A stretch of DNA of 64,000 bases, from assembly GCF_017304615.1 (NCBI RefSeq), contig NZ_JAFKLZ010000001.1, positions 310,001 through 374,000 on the forward strand, written 5' to 3'. Numbering within the stretch: the stretch's first letter is position 1; every line of letters begins with the position of its first letter. This document shows positions 27,629-36,386 of the stretch, piece after piece. The notes beneath the pieces are model-generated. The model did no database searches and had not been told where the DNA came from. It saw only the letters and a program-made list of their open reading frames with translations. This DNA is from Sphingomonas sp. Lineage in GTDB: Bacteria > Pseudomonadota > Alphaproteobacteria > Sphingomonadales > Sphingomonadaceae. A program made the position numbers and the translations under genes.

Positions 27629-28848
27629 ATGGCGAGACCCTGACGGTCGGGTATGTGATGACGCATTACCCTCGCAACGCCCAGACGTTCATCGCTGGCG
27701 AGATCGACGGCGTGCGTGCGGCGGGGGTCGAAGTCGCATGCTTCGCGATGAACCGGCCGGACGCGCGAGAGTTGGCGGTCGTGGGCGCGCAGGAAAAAGC
27801 GTCGGTGACAACCTATTTGAAGGACAGCCCGCTCGGCGCGATCGGCGACGCGCTGGCGATCACGCTGCGCCATCCGGTGGGAATGAGCCGGATCATTGGC
27901 GCTGCGATCAACAGCGGGGGCGGCAGCGTGAGGCGGACGATCCGCCGGCTGGCGCATCTGGCCCAGGCGGCGCGGCTGGCGCGCGTGGCGAAGGCGCAGG
28001 GAGTACGGCATCTTCATGCGCATTTCGCGCTCGCCCCGGCCACGATCGCCTGGTTCGCGAGCCGGATGATGTCGCTCGACGGGCAACCGGTCGGGTTCAG
28101 TTTCACGATCCACGGTTTTCACGATTTCGTCGATCCGGGGGAGACTCGACTCGACCTTAAGGCGCACGCCGCCGACGCTGTCGTGTGCATCAGCGATTTC
28201 ACGCGCGGGCAATTGTTCCTCAACAGCGATCCGGCGGTCTGGCCGCGCGCGCGCGTCATCCGGTGCGGCATCGATCTGGCCGCGTGGCAGTTCGCGACTC
28301 CCGAGCGTGTTGCAGGGGCGCCGACCATTGTCGCGCTCGGGCGGCTGTCGGCTGAAAAGGGCTTCGGCATCCTGATCGAAGCGCTCGCGCAACTGCAGGA
28401 AGCAAAGCTGCGGCTGGTCGGCGACGGTCCCCAACGCGCCGTATTGACCGCGCTGGCGGATCGGCTGGGGGTGTCCGAACGCGTGACCTTCGTCGGCGAA
28501 CTGCCGCCAGAACAGGTTCGTGCCGAACTGCGCGCCGCGGACATTTTCTGCCTGCCGTCGTTCAGCGAGGGCTTGCCGGTGTCGATCATGGAGGCGATGG
28601 CGGCGGGTGTGCCGGTCGTTGCCACCTGGATCGCGGGGATACCCGAACTCGCGCAGGACGGCGTGACCGCGCTGACTGTGCCGCCAGCACGCGTCGATGC
28701 GTTGGCGGAGGCGTTGCGCCGGCTCGCCGACGATCCTGCGCTCGGCAGGAAGCTGGCGGATGCAGCGCGTGCGCGGGTCGAGGCGCATCACGATCAGGCG
28801 ATTAACGGTCGGGCGATGGCCGATCTGCTGCGGAGCCTTGTAGCATGA
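27625..28848 (+). CDS. Glycosyltransferase family 4
   Basis: 407 aa from ATG 27625, which overlaps the preceding stop (ATGA); the longer open frame is antisense-free but has no other support. GT-B fold: VGYVMTHYPRNAQTFIAGEI at the N-terminus, VALGRLSAEKGFGILIEA, and the retaining-enzyme EX7E motif EGLPVSIMEAMAAG. Acts on the cytoplasmic face to extend the repeat unit. ATGA overlap with the oxidoreductase follows. Confidence 0.9.
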   Translation: MNGETLTVGYVMTHYPRNAQTFIAGEIDGVRAAGVEVACFAMNRPDARELAVVGAQEKASVTTYLKDSPLGAIGDALAITLRHPVGMSRIIGAAINSGGGSVRRTIRRLAHLAQAARLARVAKAQGVRHLHAHFALAPATIAWFASRMMSLDGQPVGFSFTIHGFHDFVDPGETRLDLKAHAADAVVCISDFTRGQLFLNSDPAVWPRARVIRCGIDLAAWQFATPERVAGAPTIVALGRLSAEKGFGILIEALAQLQEAKLRLVGDGPQRAVLTALADRLGVSERVTFVGELPPEQVRAELRAADIFCLPSFSEGLPVSIMEAMAAGVPVVATWIAGIPELAQDGVTALTVPPARVDALAEALRRLADDPALGRKLADAARARVEAHHDQAINGRAMADLLRSLVA

Positions 28849-29897
28849 ACGACCGCAAGCTGAACGTCGCCATCGTCGGCTGCGGCGCGATCGCCTACGA
28901 GCATTTGCCGTTCGTCGCCGCGACGCCCTTCGCGCGGCTAGCGGCCGTGTGCGACACCTCGCCCGCACTCGCCGCGGCGGCGGGAGAGCGGTTCGGGGCG
29001 GGGGTGATCCATACCGATGTCGCCGCGATGCTGGCCGATACGAGCCCCGACATCGTCCACGTCCTGACACCGCCGCACACGCACGATTCCATCGTCCGCC
29101 AGTCGCTGGCTGCCGGCGCGCACGTGCTGTGCGAGAAGCCGATGACGGGAACCGAACGTGAGACGGCGGACTTGCTGGCGGCAGCAGACACGGCGGGTCG
29201 CAAGCTCGTGGAAAGCCGCAACCTGTTGTGGAACGATCCGATCCTGACGCTCCAGCGGATGATCGCGGATGGCAAGTTCGGCCGCGTCACCGAATGCGAT
29301 ATCCTGTTGTCGCTCGATTTCCTCGCGGGGCCGTTCGGCGACCGCAACCTGTCGGGCATGGTCGATCTGCCGGGCGGGGCGGTGCACGATTTCATGCCGC
29401 ACTTGGTCTATACGTTCCAGATGCTGGCGGGACTCGGCGACGACTATGAAGTGCGCGGATTCCTGCAGAATCGCAGCGACAATCCGCGCGCGCGGTTCGA
29501 TCATCTCGACGCGCTGATCGACGATGGCCAAGTGCGCGGGCGGTTGCGCGTCGCGACCGACGCCTATCCGGAGGCGTTCCGTGTCGTCATCCGCGGGACC
29601 GAGGGAACGGCCGAGACCGACCTCTATAACCCCTATCTGCGCTATGACGCCGCACCGAACGTCGGCAAGCGCGCGCCGTTCGGGCAGGTAGCCAACGGTC
29701 GCAGCCTGAAGAAGGCGGGGTGGACCAATTTGCGCAACAAGATCATGCAGCATGGGACGATGCACGGCCTGCCGCGCATGGTCGAGGCGATCTATCACGC
29801 GGTCCTGGACGGGACGGCAATGCCGATCACGCCCGCAGAAATGATCGCAACGGCGCGGCTGTGCGATCGGCTGGTCGCTTTGGGCGATCCACGATGA
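28845..29897 (+). CDS. Gfo/Idh/MocA-family oxidoreductase
   Basis: 350 aa. Rossmann N-terminus NVAIVGCGAIAYEHLPF, then HVLCEKPMTG, the conserved EKP that helps bind cofactor and substrate, and a C-terminal alpha/beta domain. Family members oxidise or reduce sugars or nucleotide sugars with NAD(P). Being locked between a glycosyltransferase and an epimerase by ATGA overlaps, it probably helps make a modified sugar of the EPS. Confidence 0.88.
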   Translation: MNDRKLNVAIVGCGAIAYEHLPFVAATPFARLAAVCDTSPALAAAAGERFGAGVIHTDVAAMLADTSPDIVHVLTPPHTHDSIVRQSLAAGAHVLCEKPMTGTERETADLLAAADTAGRKLVESRNLLWNDPILTLQRMIADGKFGRVTECDILLSLDFLAGPFGDRNLSGMVDLPGGAVHDFMPHLVYTFQMLAGLGDDYEVRGFLQNRSDNPRARFDHLDALIDDGQVRGRLRVATDAYPEAFRVVIRGTEGTAETDLYNPYLRYDAAPNVGKRAPFGQVANGRSLKKAGWTNLRNKIMQHGTMHGLPRMVEAIYHAVLDGTAMPITPAEMIATARLCDRLVALGDPR

Positions 29898-30883
29898 AGG
29901 TTCTGGTGACGGGCGCCGGCGGCTTTCTAGGCCGTGCGGTCGTGGCGGCGGCGGCGCGTGCGGGGCATCACGTTGTCGCGATGGTGCGTCCTGTCTCGGC
30001 CGGGCGAGGTGGCTATCCGGACGGCGTGACCGAGGTTGCGGGCGACTTGCGTCAGCGGGGGGCGTGGACCGGGGCAATCGGCGACGTGGATGCGGTGGTG
30101 CATTGCGCGGCGGCGTTTGGCGATTTGCCGTCGCAACTGGCGGGGACGGTACTAGCGACCGAGAATCTACTCGGTGCGCTGCCGGTGACGCTGCGCCGGT
30201 TCGTGCACGTCAGCAGCTTGTCGGTCTATGACTTCGACGCGCCACGCTTAGGGGGCGTTCTTGACGAGGAAACGCCGCTCGAGACCGCTGCGCTGCGCCG
30301 CGACGCCTATACGCAGACCAAGTTGCTGCAAGAGCGGTTGGTGCGCGAACATTCCGCCCGCGTCGGGACGAAACTGGTCGTGGTGCGGCCAGGGGCGATC
30401 TATGGCCCGGGCAAGGATTGGGAAGCCGGAACGGGGCTGAAGGTCGGGCGGTTCGATCTGGTCTTTGCGCCGCTGGCGAAGATGCGGCTGATCCATGTCG
30501 ACAATTGCGCCGATGCGATCGTCGCCGCGCTGACTGCGCCACTCAACGGGCCGCTCACCGTCAATCTGATCGATCCGGAGCAGCCGACGCACTGGCGCTA
30601 TCATGCGCTGGCCAAGCGCGCGGGCGTGCCGACAGGCGTGGCGATCCCGGTGCCGTATCTCTTCGTGCTCGCTTTGGGCGGGTCCGCGCGGCTGGCGAGC
30701 AAATTGTTCTTCCGTGGCCGCGCGCGATTACCTGAACTGCTCGATCCGCCGCGCCAGCGGGTAAGGTGGCGGCCGCTCAGCTATCCCAACGCGCGGGCGC
30801 GCGCTGCACTGGGCTGGGCGCCGCGGATCGGGTTGCAGGACGGCGTCGCCACGCTGGTCACGACGCCGAGCATCTCCGGCTGA
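29894..30883 (+). CDS. NAD-dependent epimerase/dehydratase
   Basis: 329 aa from ATG 29894 (ATGA overlap). MKVLVTGAGGFLGRAVV binds NAD(P), VDAVVHCAAAFGD, FVHVSSLSVYD has the catalytic Ser, and RRDAYTQTKLLQE the Tyr-x3-Lys pair; VVRPGAIYGPG follows. Extended SDR acting on a nucleotide sugar or related compound. Last gene of the coupled GT2-GT4-oxidoreductase-epimerase group; converges on the cell-wall hydrolase with a 5-bp gap. Confidence 0.88.
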   Translation: MKVLVTGAGGFLGRAVVAAAARAGHHVVAMVRPVSAGRGGYPDGVTEVAGDLRQRGAWTGAIGDVDAVVHCAAAFGDLPSQLAGTVLATENLLGALPVTLRRFVHVSSLSVYDFDAPRLGGVLDEETPLETAALRRDAYTQTKLLQERLVREHSARVGTKLVVVRPGAIYGPGKDWEAGTGLKVGRFDLVFAPLAKMRLIHVDNCADAIVAALTAPLNGPLTVNLIDPEQPTHWRYHALAKRAGVPTGVAIPVPYLFVLALGGSARLASKLFFRGRARLPELLDPPRQRVRWRPLSYPNARARAALGWAPRIGLQDGVATLVTTPSISG

Positions 30884-30888
30884 CGCCG

Positions 30889-31917
30889 CTAACGGCTGTC
30901 CTTCAGGGCGCCCTTGGTCTTGTCCACGACCAGTTCGCCGCGTTTCTCATCGGCGCGTAAGACAGGCGGCGGCGCAGCACCGGGAGCGTCGGGCAGCTTC
31001 GGCTTGCCGAGCAAGTCGTCCTTCACGAGCGTGCGGTTTGGCGACAGCACGCCCAAGGGGTCAGTCGTCTCACCGCTGCGGCCGACGCCGACCAGTTCAG
31101 CGTCAGGATCGGCATTCGGATCGATCTCCGGCAGCAGCGTCGGCAACACCTCGGCGCTGGCGTTGTAGCGTTCGCCAAACCCGGCGGGTCGGCCCAGCCC
31201 GCCGCGCATCGTGTAGAAAATGTGCGCCCCGATCGTCGCCACCTTGTCGAGCGATCCGGCCCAGTACGGCACGACATAATTGGCATGGTAATGCGTCGAT
31301 AGGCCGACCGACCGCTCGACCGCGCCCGACAATGCCGCCAGCGCGATGCGCCGGGCCGATGCCCAGCCGGCGATGCTGGGCTGGCGCGCCAAGCTGCCGT
31401 CGCACGTGAAGCTGAACTGGCATCCGGTGCGCTGCTCCGATCCCTGGAACACCACGCCGCAGACCGAGTGAGGGAAGATGGGGCTGCGCATGCGGTTGAG
31501 CACCACCTGGGCGACCGCGCGCTTGCCGGTGTCGCTCTCGCTCGCGGCTTCGTAGTAGATCGCCTTGGTTAGGCAATCGAGCGCCGCGTTGGTGCCGCCG
31601 GGTGGCTCGATCGCGGCGGGAAGGAAGAAGGGTCGCGCGAAGCTGGTGGGCGTGCTGTCGAGCGGGCGCGCCGCGTTGAGCGCCACGGCGTCGGTCGACG
31701 TGATCGCGAGTGGCGTGTTGGTCAGGAGAGTCCTGATCTCATCGGCGGACGGCGGGACCGGCAGCGTGGCCGCGGGCGTATTCCGGTGCGGGAAGCCGAA
31801 CCGCTGTGCGACGTCGCGCTGCACCAGCAGCGAGCCCATGATGACGAGCAGAATCGTCGCGACCAGCCATAGCTCCCGGCGGGTCGGCATCGCATGTCGG
31901 TGGATCACGGTCGCCAT
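30889..31917 (-). CDS. SleB-like cell-wall hydrolase
   Basis: 342 aa. One N-terminal membrane anchor (LWLVATILLVIMGSLLV), then the hydrolase_2/SleB domain at about 115-245: ALDCLTKAIYYEAASES, AVAQVVLNRMRSPIFPHSVCGVVFQG, CQFSFTCDG, THYHANYVVPYW. The catalytic Glu is in YYEAASES. The C-terminal ~90 residues are Pro/Asp-rich without a known domain. It likely cuts peptidoglycan, perhaps opening the wall for the EPS export machine. Follows the SGNH gene by 9 bp on the same strand. Confidence 0.88.
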   Translation of the reverse strand: MATVIHRHAMPTRRELWLVATILLVIMGSLLVQRDVAQRFGFPHRNTPAATLPVPPSADEIRTLLTNTPLAITSTDAVALNAARPLDSTPTSFARPFFLPAAIEPPGGTNAALDCLTKAIYYEAASESDTGKRAVAQVVLNRMRSPIFPHSVCGVVFQGSEQRTGCQFSFTCDGSLARQPSIAGWASARRIALAALSGAVERSVGLSTHYHANYVVPYWAGSLDKVATIGAHIFYTMRGGLGRPAGFGERYNASAEVLPTLLPEIDPNADPDAELVGVGRSGETTDPLGVLSPNRTLVKDDLLGKPKLPDAPGAAPPPVLRADEKRGELVVDKTKGALKDSR

Positions 31918-31926
31918 GTCACCCGC

Positions 31927-33072
31927 TCAGCGCGCCAGATTGTCGGCGATGACGCGATCGAGCGCCTGCGCAAGCCGCCGATCATTCTCGTCGGTGAAAT
32001 GCGTATCCGGTAAATAGTTGGCGGGATTGTTAGGGTCCACGACCGTATCCGAGCTCAAATAGGGAATCCTGTCGCGCTGGATCGTCATGCGCAGCGCCCG
32101 GAACAGTTGATTCCCATAGCCGTAATTATTGACGATATAAATGACTGGAAGCTGACCGTTGCGGCGCGCCGTCGCGGCGAATTCGGCGATGATCGCGTTG
32201 GCGACCTTCACCGCCTCGCTGTCGGGGTTGAAGCTCTTCGCGGTCAGTACGTCGCTCGCGGTTTCGCGGTCGCGCTTGTTGATCCAGGCGCGCCGGGCAA
32301 GGCGCACCAACGTCGAATGGTCGAGCGGCGTCGCGCGGAACATCAACGGATCGTAGAACGGGTCGTAGCGCTGGAACTTCGCCACAGCCGCAGCCCATTT
32401 CTGCGGATCGTTCAGCGTCGCGGTATAGTCGGCGAACGATTCATAGGGCGGCGTGACGACCTGCAGCTTGCCCGCGCCATCGATGAAATAGCGATCCTGC
32501 GTGTAGGCGAGCGGGAAGCTGACGTTCCATGTCATCGGCGTCATCGAGGTGATTTCGGGAAGTGTCGAGGACATGATCGCGAGGACCACGACCTTGCTGG
32601 CGCGGTTGCCCGTGTCGCGCCGGAACGCGCCGAACGACCAGTTAGTCGTCGCCCCCGGCCCGGCGACGGTGCGCACGGCGTAGTTGGGGAATTCGCTATG
32701 CAGTGCATCGGCCAGGCGGACGGCGTGCGACATGCCATAGACGGTGATCGGGACCGCGCCGGGTTGGGCAGGGCGTTCGACCGCCTTGAGCGGACTGTAC
32801 CAACCGGCCAGCGTGATCGGCGCGGTCTGGTTCGGGTCGGCGCGCGTCATGCGGCGGACGCGGGCCTCCATCGACCGGCCGTAATCGAAGAACAGTTGCA
32901 GCTTGCCCGGATTGACGTTCTTCACATCAGCCGGGAACGCGAACGCGAGGCTGGCGCCGACGTCGAGCACGATCAGCCACAATAAGGCCCAGAGCAACGT
33001 CGCCCAGCGGCGGCGGCGCTCGCGCGGCGCGTCGGCCTCAGAACTGGAAGTAGATGAACTGTGCGGGTGCAT
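31927..33072 (-). CDS. Membrane-anchored SGNH-like protein partnered with MBOAT
   Basis: 381 aa from ATG 33072, overlapping the end of the MBOAT gene by 35 bp; the longer frame is antisense-like and rejected. One N-terminal helix (LLWALLWLIVLDVGASLAF), then a periplasmic domain with ITVYGMSHAVRLADAL (possible nucleophile Ser) and a C-terminal LPDTHFTDEND (possible Asp/His pair) as in AlgJ/AlgX-type transferases. In such systems the MBOAT protein brings acyl groups across the membrane and the SGNH partner loads the polysaccharide. Divergent sequence; the SGNH assignment is moderate. Confidence 0.7.
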   Translation of the reverse strand: MHPHSSSTSSSEADAPRERRRRWATLLWALLWLIVLDVGASLAFAFPADVKNVNPGKLQLFFDYGRSMEARVRRMTRADPNQTAPITLAGWYSPLKAVERPAQPGAVPITVYGMSHAVRLADALHSEFPNYAVRTVAGPGATTNWSFGAFRRDTGNRASKVVVLAIMSSTLPEITSMTPMTWNVSFPLAYTQDRYFIDGAGKLQVVTPPYESFADYTATLNDPQKWAAAVAKFQRYDPFYDPLMFRATPLDHSTLVRLARRAWINKRDRETASDVLTAKSFNPDSEAVKVANAIIAEFAATARRNGQLPVIYIVNNYGYGNQLFRALRMTIQRDRIPYLSSDTVVDPNNPANYLPDTHFTDENDRRLAQALDRVIADNLAR

Positions 33073-34669
33073 TGCTAGAGCCCATGACCAACAGGAACGC
33101 CATCGCCGCCATGGCGAAGCCGACCGTCCAGGCCGGATAACGCTGATAGAAACGGCCGTCGCCGCCGGCCCGATACTGCCCGATTTCCCAAGTCGCCAGC
33201 ACGACGATGCCGAGCAGGGTCGACAGCGGCGGCAGCGCGGCGGACAGGCGGAGACCACCCGCACCGGTCAGCAGCGTGCGGGTGAACGTCGCGATCTGAT
33301 CGAACGAATGCGCGCGGAACAGCAGCCAGCCGTAGAGCGTGACGATGCCGAAGCCGAGCGTCTTGAGCACCGCCTCGATCCGCCCGTCGGGGCTTGCCGG
33401 GCGGCCCTTGCCACCGGTCAGCACGCGATGCGCGCTGAGCGCGGTGCCGTGATAGGCGCCCCACAGGATGTAGTTCCACGCGGCGCCATGCCACAGCCCA
33501 CCGAGGAGCATCGTCAGCATCAGGTTGCGGCAGGTGAACGCCATGCTGCCGCGATTGCCGCCCAGCGGCTTGTAGAGATAATCGCCGAGCCAGGTCGACA
33601 GGCTGATGTGCCAGCGATTCCAGAAATCGCGCGGGCTGCGCGCGAAATAGGGCAGGCGGAAATTGACCATGATGTCGACGCCGAACAGCTTCGCGGTACC
33701 GCGCGCGATGTCCGAATAGCCCGAGAAATCAGTGTAGATCTGGACCGCGAACAGGATGGTGCCGACCACGACCTCCAGCCAGCTGACCGGGCCGGAGCTG
33801 TTGAAGATCTGGTCGACCGTCATCGCCGCGCCGTCCGCGATCGCGATCTTCTTGAACAGGCCGAGCAGGATCAGGAACAGGCCGCGCGTTGTTTCGGTAA
33901 AGCTCAGCGTGCGCGGCTGGATGATTTGCGGCAGCAGGTGGCGCGCGCGTTCGATCGGGCCGGCGACGAGCTGGGGAAAGAACGCCACGAACAGCCCGAA
34001 GTCGAGGAAGCGTTCAACGGGTTTCAGCTCGCGTTTGTAGATGTCGATCGCGTAGCTCATCGACTGGAACGTGTAGAACGATATACCGACTGGCAGGACG
34101 ATGTCGAAATGGCGCGGCTGGGCGGCGATGCCGATGTCGTTGAGTGCGGTGACCGCACTGTCGACGAAGAAGTTGAAATATTTGAACGTCCCCAGGATCG
34201 CCAAATTGACGCACATGCTGAGGATCATCGAATATTTGCGGCGTTTGTCCTCGGGCAGGCGCGACAGCCACGCGAACGCTCCGGCGGCGAGGGCGAGGCC
34301 GAGCGGCAGGTAGAGCAGCACCGAGGGCATCGCGGTGCTGATGATGGGCCCGGTCGCGTGCATGCCGACGGCGGTCCGCACCAATGTGCCAAAATTGCAC
34401 CCGACGAGCAGGAACGCACCGACGGTGAGGAACGTCAGCGGCAACCACACCTGCTGCCGCGTCATCTTGGCGCGTTCGAGGATCAGCCCAGTCCAGAAAT
34501 CCAGACAGGTCGACACGATCATCAGGAACAGGAAGCGCCAGTCCCACCAGCCGTAGAACAGGTAGCTCGCAGCGAGCAGCATGTAATTCTGTGCGCGGAA
34601 CGGCAACACGCGATACAATGCGTATACGACCGGCAGGAACACGGCGAAGGTCAACGAATTGAACAGCAT
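33038..34669 (-). CDS. MBOAT O-acyltransferase (AlgI-like)
   Basis: 543 aa, about 11-12 helices. Family core: QIYTDFSGYSDIARGTAKLFG, SPRDFWNRWHISLSTWLGDYLY and the catalytic-His segment LLGGLWHGAAWNYILWGAYHG. It moves an acyl (usually acetyl) group from a cytoplasmic donor across the inner membrane for polysaccharide O-acylation. Overlaps the SGNH partner gene by 35 bp. Confidence 0.93.
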   Translation of the reverse strand: MLFNSLTFAVFLPVVYALYRVLPFRAQNYMLLAASYLFYGWWDWRFLFLMIVSTCLDFWTGLILERAKMTRQQVWLPLTFLTVGAFLLVGCNFGTLVRTAVGMHATGPIISTAMPSVLLYLPLGLALAAGAFAWLSRLPEDKRRKYSMILSMCVNLAILGTFKYFNFFVDSAVTALNDIGIAAQPRHFDIVLPVGISFYTFQSMSYAIDIYKRELKPVERFLDFGLFVAFFPQLVAGPIERARHLLPQIIQPRTLSFTETTRGLFLILLGLFKKIAIADGAAMTVDQIFNSSGPVSWLEVVVGTILFAVQIYTDFSGYSDIARGTAKLFGVDIMVNFRLPYFARSPRDFWNRWHISLSTWLGDYLYKPLGGNRGSMAFTCRNLMLTMLLGGLWHGAAWNYILWGAYHGTALSAHRVLTGGKGRPASPDGRIEAVLKTLGFGIVTLYGWLLFRAHSFDQIATFTRTLLTGAGGLRLSAALPPLSTLLGIVVLATWEIGQYRAGGDGRFYQRYPAWTVGFAMAAMAFLLVMGSSNAPAQFIYFQF

Positions 34670-34764
34670 CGCCCTTGCCTTATTGCCCCTGAAAAGCCCT
34701 ACCTACGCGTCTGGTTCACGCGCCATGACTGCGGCTATCCGGGTCGAACTAAGCTGTCCAGATT

Positions 34765-34787
34765 GTTAACCCTGATACGGGGTTAAC
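34765..34787. terminator. Hairpin between MBOAT and the small accessory gene
   Basis: GTTAACCC (34765-34772) and GGGTTAAC (34780-34787) are perfect 8-bp complements around a 7-nt loop, 7 bp past the stop of the small minus-strand gene. No T-run follows, so it may be an operator for the MBOAT gene or a terminator. Confidence 0.4.
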
Positions 34788-34794
34788 GGGCGTG

Positions 34795-35073
34795 TCAGTG
34801 GCCGTCGCCGTCGATCTTGTTGGGGCCGATCGGTGGGAATTTGAGCACTTTGAAGACGTAGACTCCGACCAGAACGAGCACCAGGCCCGCGCCGATCTGG
34901 CCGACCGGTTCCAGATAATGGTTGCCCAGATAGTTCGAGACCGCGCAGCCGAGCGCTGGGAACAGATATTCCATCAGGTGGTCACGCGTGCGTTCTTCGA
35001 CGGACCGCTGCAGCATCAGCACGACGAGCCCGCCGAAGCAGATGATCGTCACCCAATCCCAGACAGTTTCCAT
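34795..35073 (-). CDS. Small membrane protein resembling the XrtV sorting-system accessory protein
   Basis: 92 aa from ATG 35073 (METVWDWVTIICFGGLVVLMLQRS), with GGGGAG 8-13 bases upstream. Two hydrophobic segments (residues about 6-21 and 56-75) flank a short basic/acidic stretch EERTRDHLMEYLFPALG. I recall small proteins of this pattern as accessory factors of the sphingomonad exosortase V system, consistent with the exosortase at 47744. Molecular role unknown. Confidence 0.65.
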   Translation of the reverse strand: METVWDWVTIICFGGLVVLMLQRSVEERTRDHLMEYLFPALGCAVSNYLGNHYLEPVGQIGAGLVLVLVGVYVFKVLKFPPIGPNKIDGDGH

Positions 35074-35300
35074 CGCCGTGCAAGCTCCCCGTTCGGGCTG
35101 GCGATCGCGTTCCCGGCGACCCATGGCCCATGCCTTTGCAGCTAAAGCACCATGGCCCTATGTCAATGCAAAGGCGATGTAACGATTCGACACAGCGCTT
35201 ATTGCGGCGCGCATTGTCGTATTGCCTGAAACAACGATTGGATGGCATTGGGCACGCGTATATCGCGGCGCGAGCGGCGGTTTGGGGATATTGTTCGCGC
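35074..35300. promoter_or_regulatory. Divergent EPS promoter with composite repeats
   Basis: 227 bp between divergently read genes. It contains direct repeats CCATGGCCC (35121-35129 and 35150-35158) and an inverted repeat GCCTTTGCA (35132-35140) / TGCAAAGGC (35167-35175). The combination is best read as operator sites for a dimeric regulator controlling both directions. No clear core promoter was assigned. Confidence 0.45.
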
Positions 35301-36386
35301 ATGCGCATCCTATTCGCCCTGCCGGGTTTCCATGCCCAGGATCGTGGCGCCGAAGTGGCGTTGCTGTCGGTCGCGCGTGAGCTGGCGCGCGGCGGGGACG
35401 AAGTGACGGTGATGGGTGGCGGGCCGGAGCGACCGGGTGAAACCTATCGATTCGTCCATGTGCCGATCATCGACCGGCGGAAGTTCGAGAAGTGGCTGCA
35501 ATTCCCGCCGTTCCGGTCGGACGTGATGTGGGAGGATGCGACCTTCGCCGCGAGCCTGCTGACCAGATACAGCCCCCGCGACTATGACGTCGCGATCACC
35601 TGCAACTTCCCGTTCTCGCATCTGGCGTTGCGGCGGCCGACCACGGGGCAGGAACCGCTGCAGATCTTCGTGACGCAGAACGGGGATTGGGCGGCGCGGA
35701 GCGACAAGGCCGAGTTCCGGCTGTTCCGCTGCGACGGGCTGGTGTGCACCAACCCCGACTATCAGGAAGCCAACAAGGATCGCTGGCCGACCGCGTTGAT
35801 CCCCAACGGCATCGACATTGCGCGCTATGACGGGGTGGCGCCGGATCGCGCCGGGCTGGGCCTGCCGGAGGGCGTGCCGATCGTGCTGATGGTCAGCGCG
35901 ATGATCGATACCAAGCGCGTCGCGGACGGCATTCGGGCGGTCGCGAAACTGCCCAACGCGCATCTGGTGGTGGCAGGCGACGGGCCGTTGAGGGCCGACG
36001 TCGATGCGCTGGCGGCGCAGATGCTGCCGGGGCGGTTCAAACGGTTGACCCTGACCGCGCCGGACATGCCGCGGCTCTATGCTTCGGCGGACGCGTTTCT
36101 CCACATGTCGCTGCTCGAATCGTTCGGGAACGTGTTCGTCGAGGCGATGGCGAGCGGGTTGCCGATCGTCGGGCATGACACGCCGCGGTTGCGCTGGATC
36201 GTTGGGGATCGCGATACCTTGTGTGACACCGAAAACCTCGATGCGGTCGCGGATGCGCTCAAACGGGCGCTGGCGACGGGACGTGGCGCGCAGGACCCGC
36301 GGTCCGACGAATTCGCCTGGCCCAAGATCGCGGAGAAATATCGCGCGTTCCTGACGGAGTTGCTCGATCGCCGGAAGGCGGGTTGA
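35301..36386 (+). CDS. Glycosyltransferase family 4
   Basis: 361 aa from ATG 35301 (MRILFALPGFHAQDRGAEVAL); the longer frame up to 35130 covers the promoter repeats. GT-B fold with VTQNGDWAARS, ALIPNGIDIARYD, IVLMVSAMIDTKRVADGI, and the EX7E motif ESFGNVFVEAMASG. Extends the EPS repeat unit on the cytoplasmic side. The next start codon begins on the last base of its stop (TGATG). Confidence 0.9.
   Translation: MRILFALPGFHAQDRGAEVALLSVARELARGGDEVTVMGGGPERPGETYRFVHVPIIDRRKFEKWLQFPPFRSDVMWEDATFAASLLTRYSPRDYDVAITCNFPFSHLALRRPTTGQEPLQIFVTQNGDWAARSDKAEFRLFRCDGLVCTNPDYQEANKDRWPTALIPNGIDIARYDGVAPDRAGLGLPEGVPIVLMVSAMIDTKRVADGIRAVAKLPNAHLVVAGDGPLRADVDALAAQMLPGRFKRLTLTAPDMPRLYASADAFLHMSLLESFGNVFVEAMASGLPIVGHDTPRLRWIVGDRDTLCDTENLDAVADALKRALATGRGAQDPRSDEFAWPKIAEKYRAFLTELLDRRKAG

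Noticed and set aside
32903..34786. 627-aa open frame opposite to the MBOAT and SGNH genes
   Set aside because: Antisense shadow in GC-rich DNA: rich in Arg, Gln and His, no domain, while the opposite strand carries clear family motifs.
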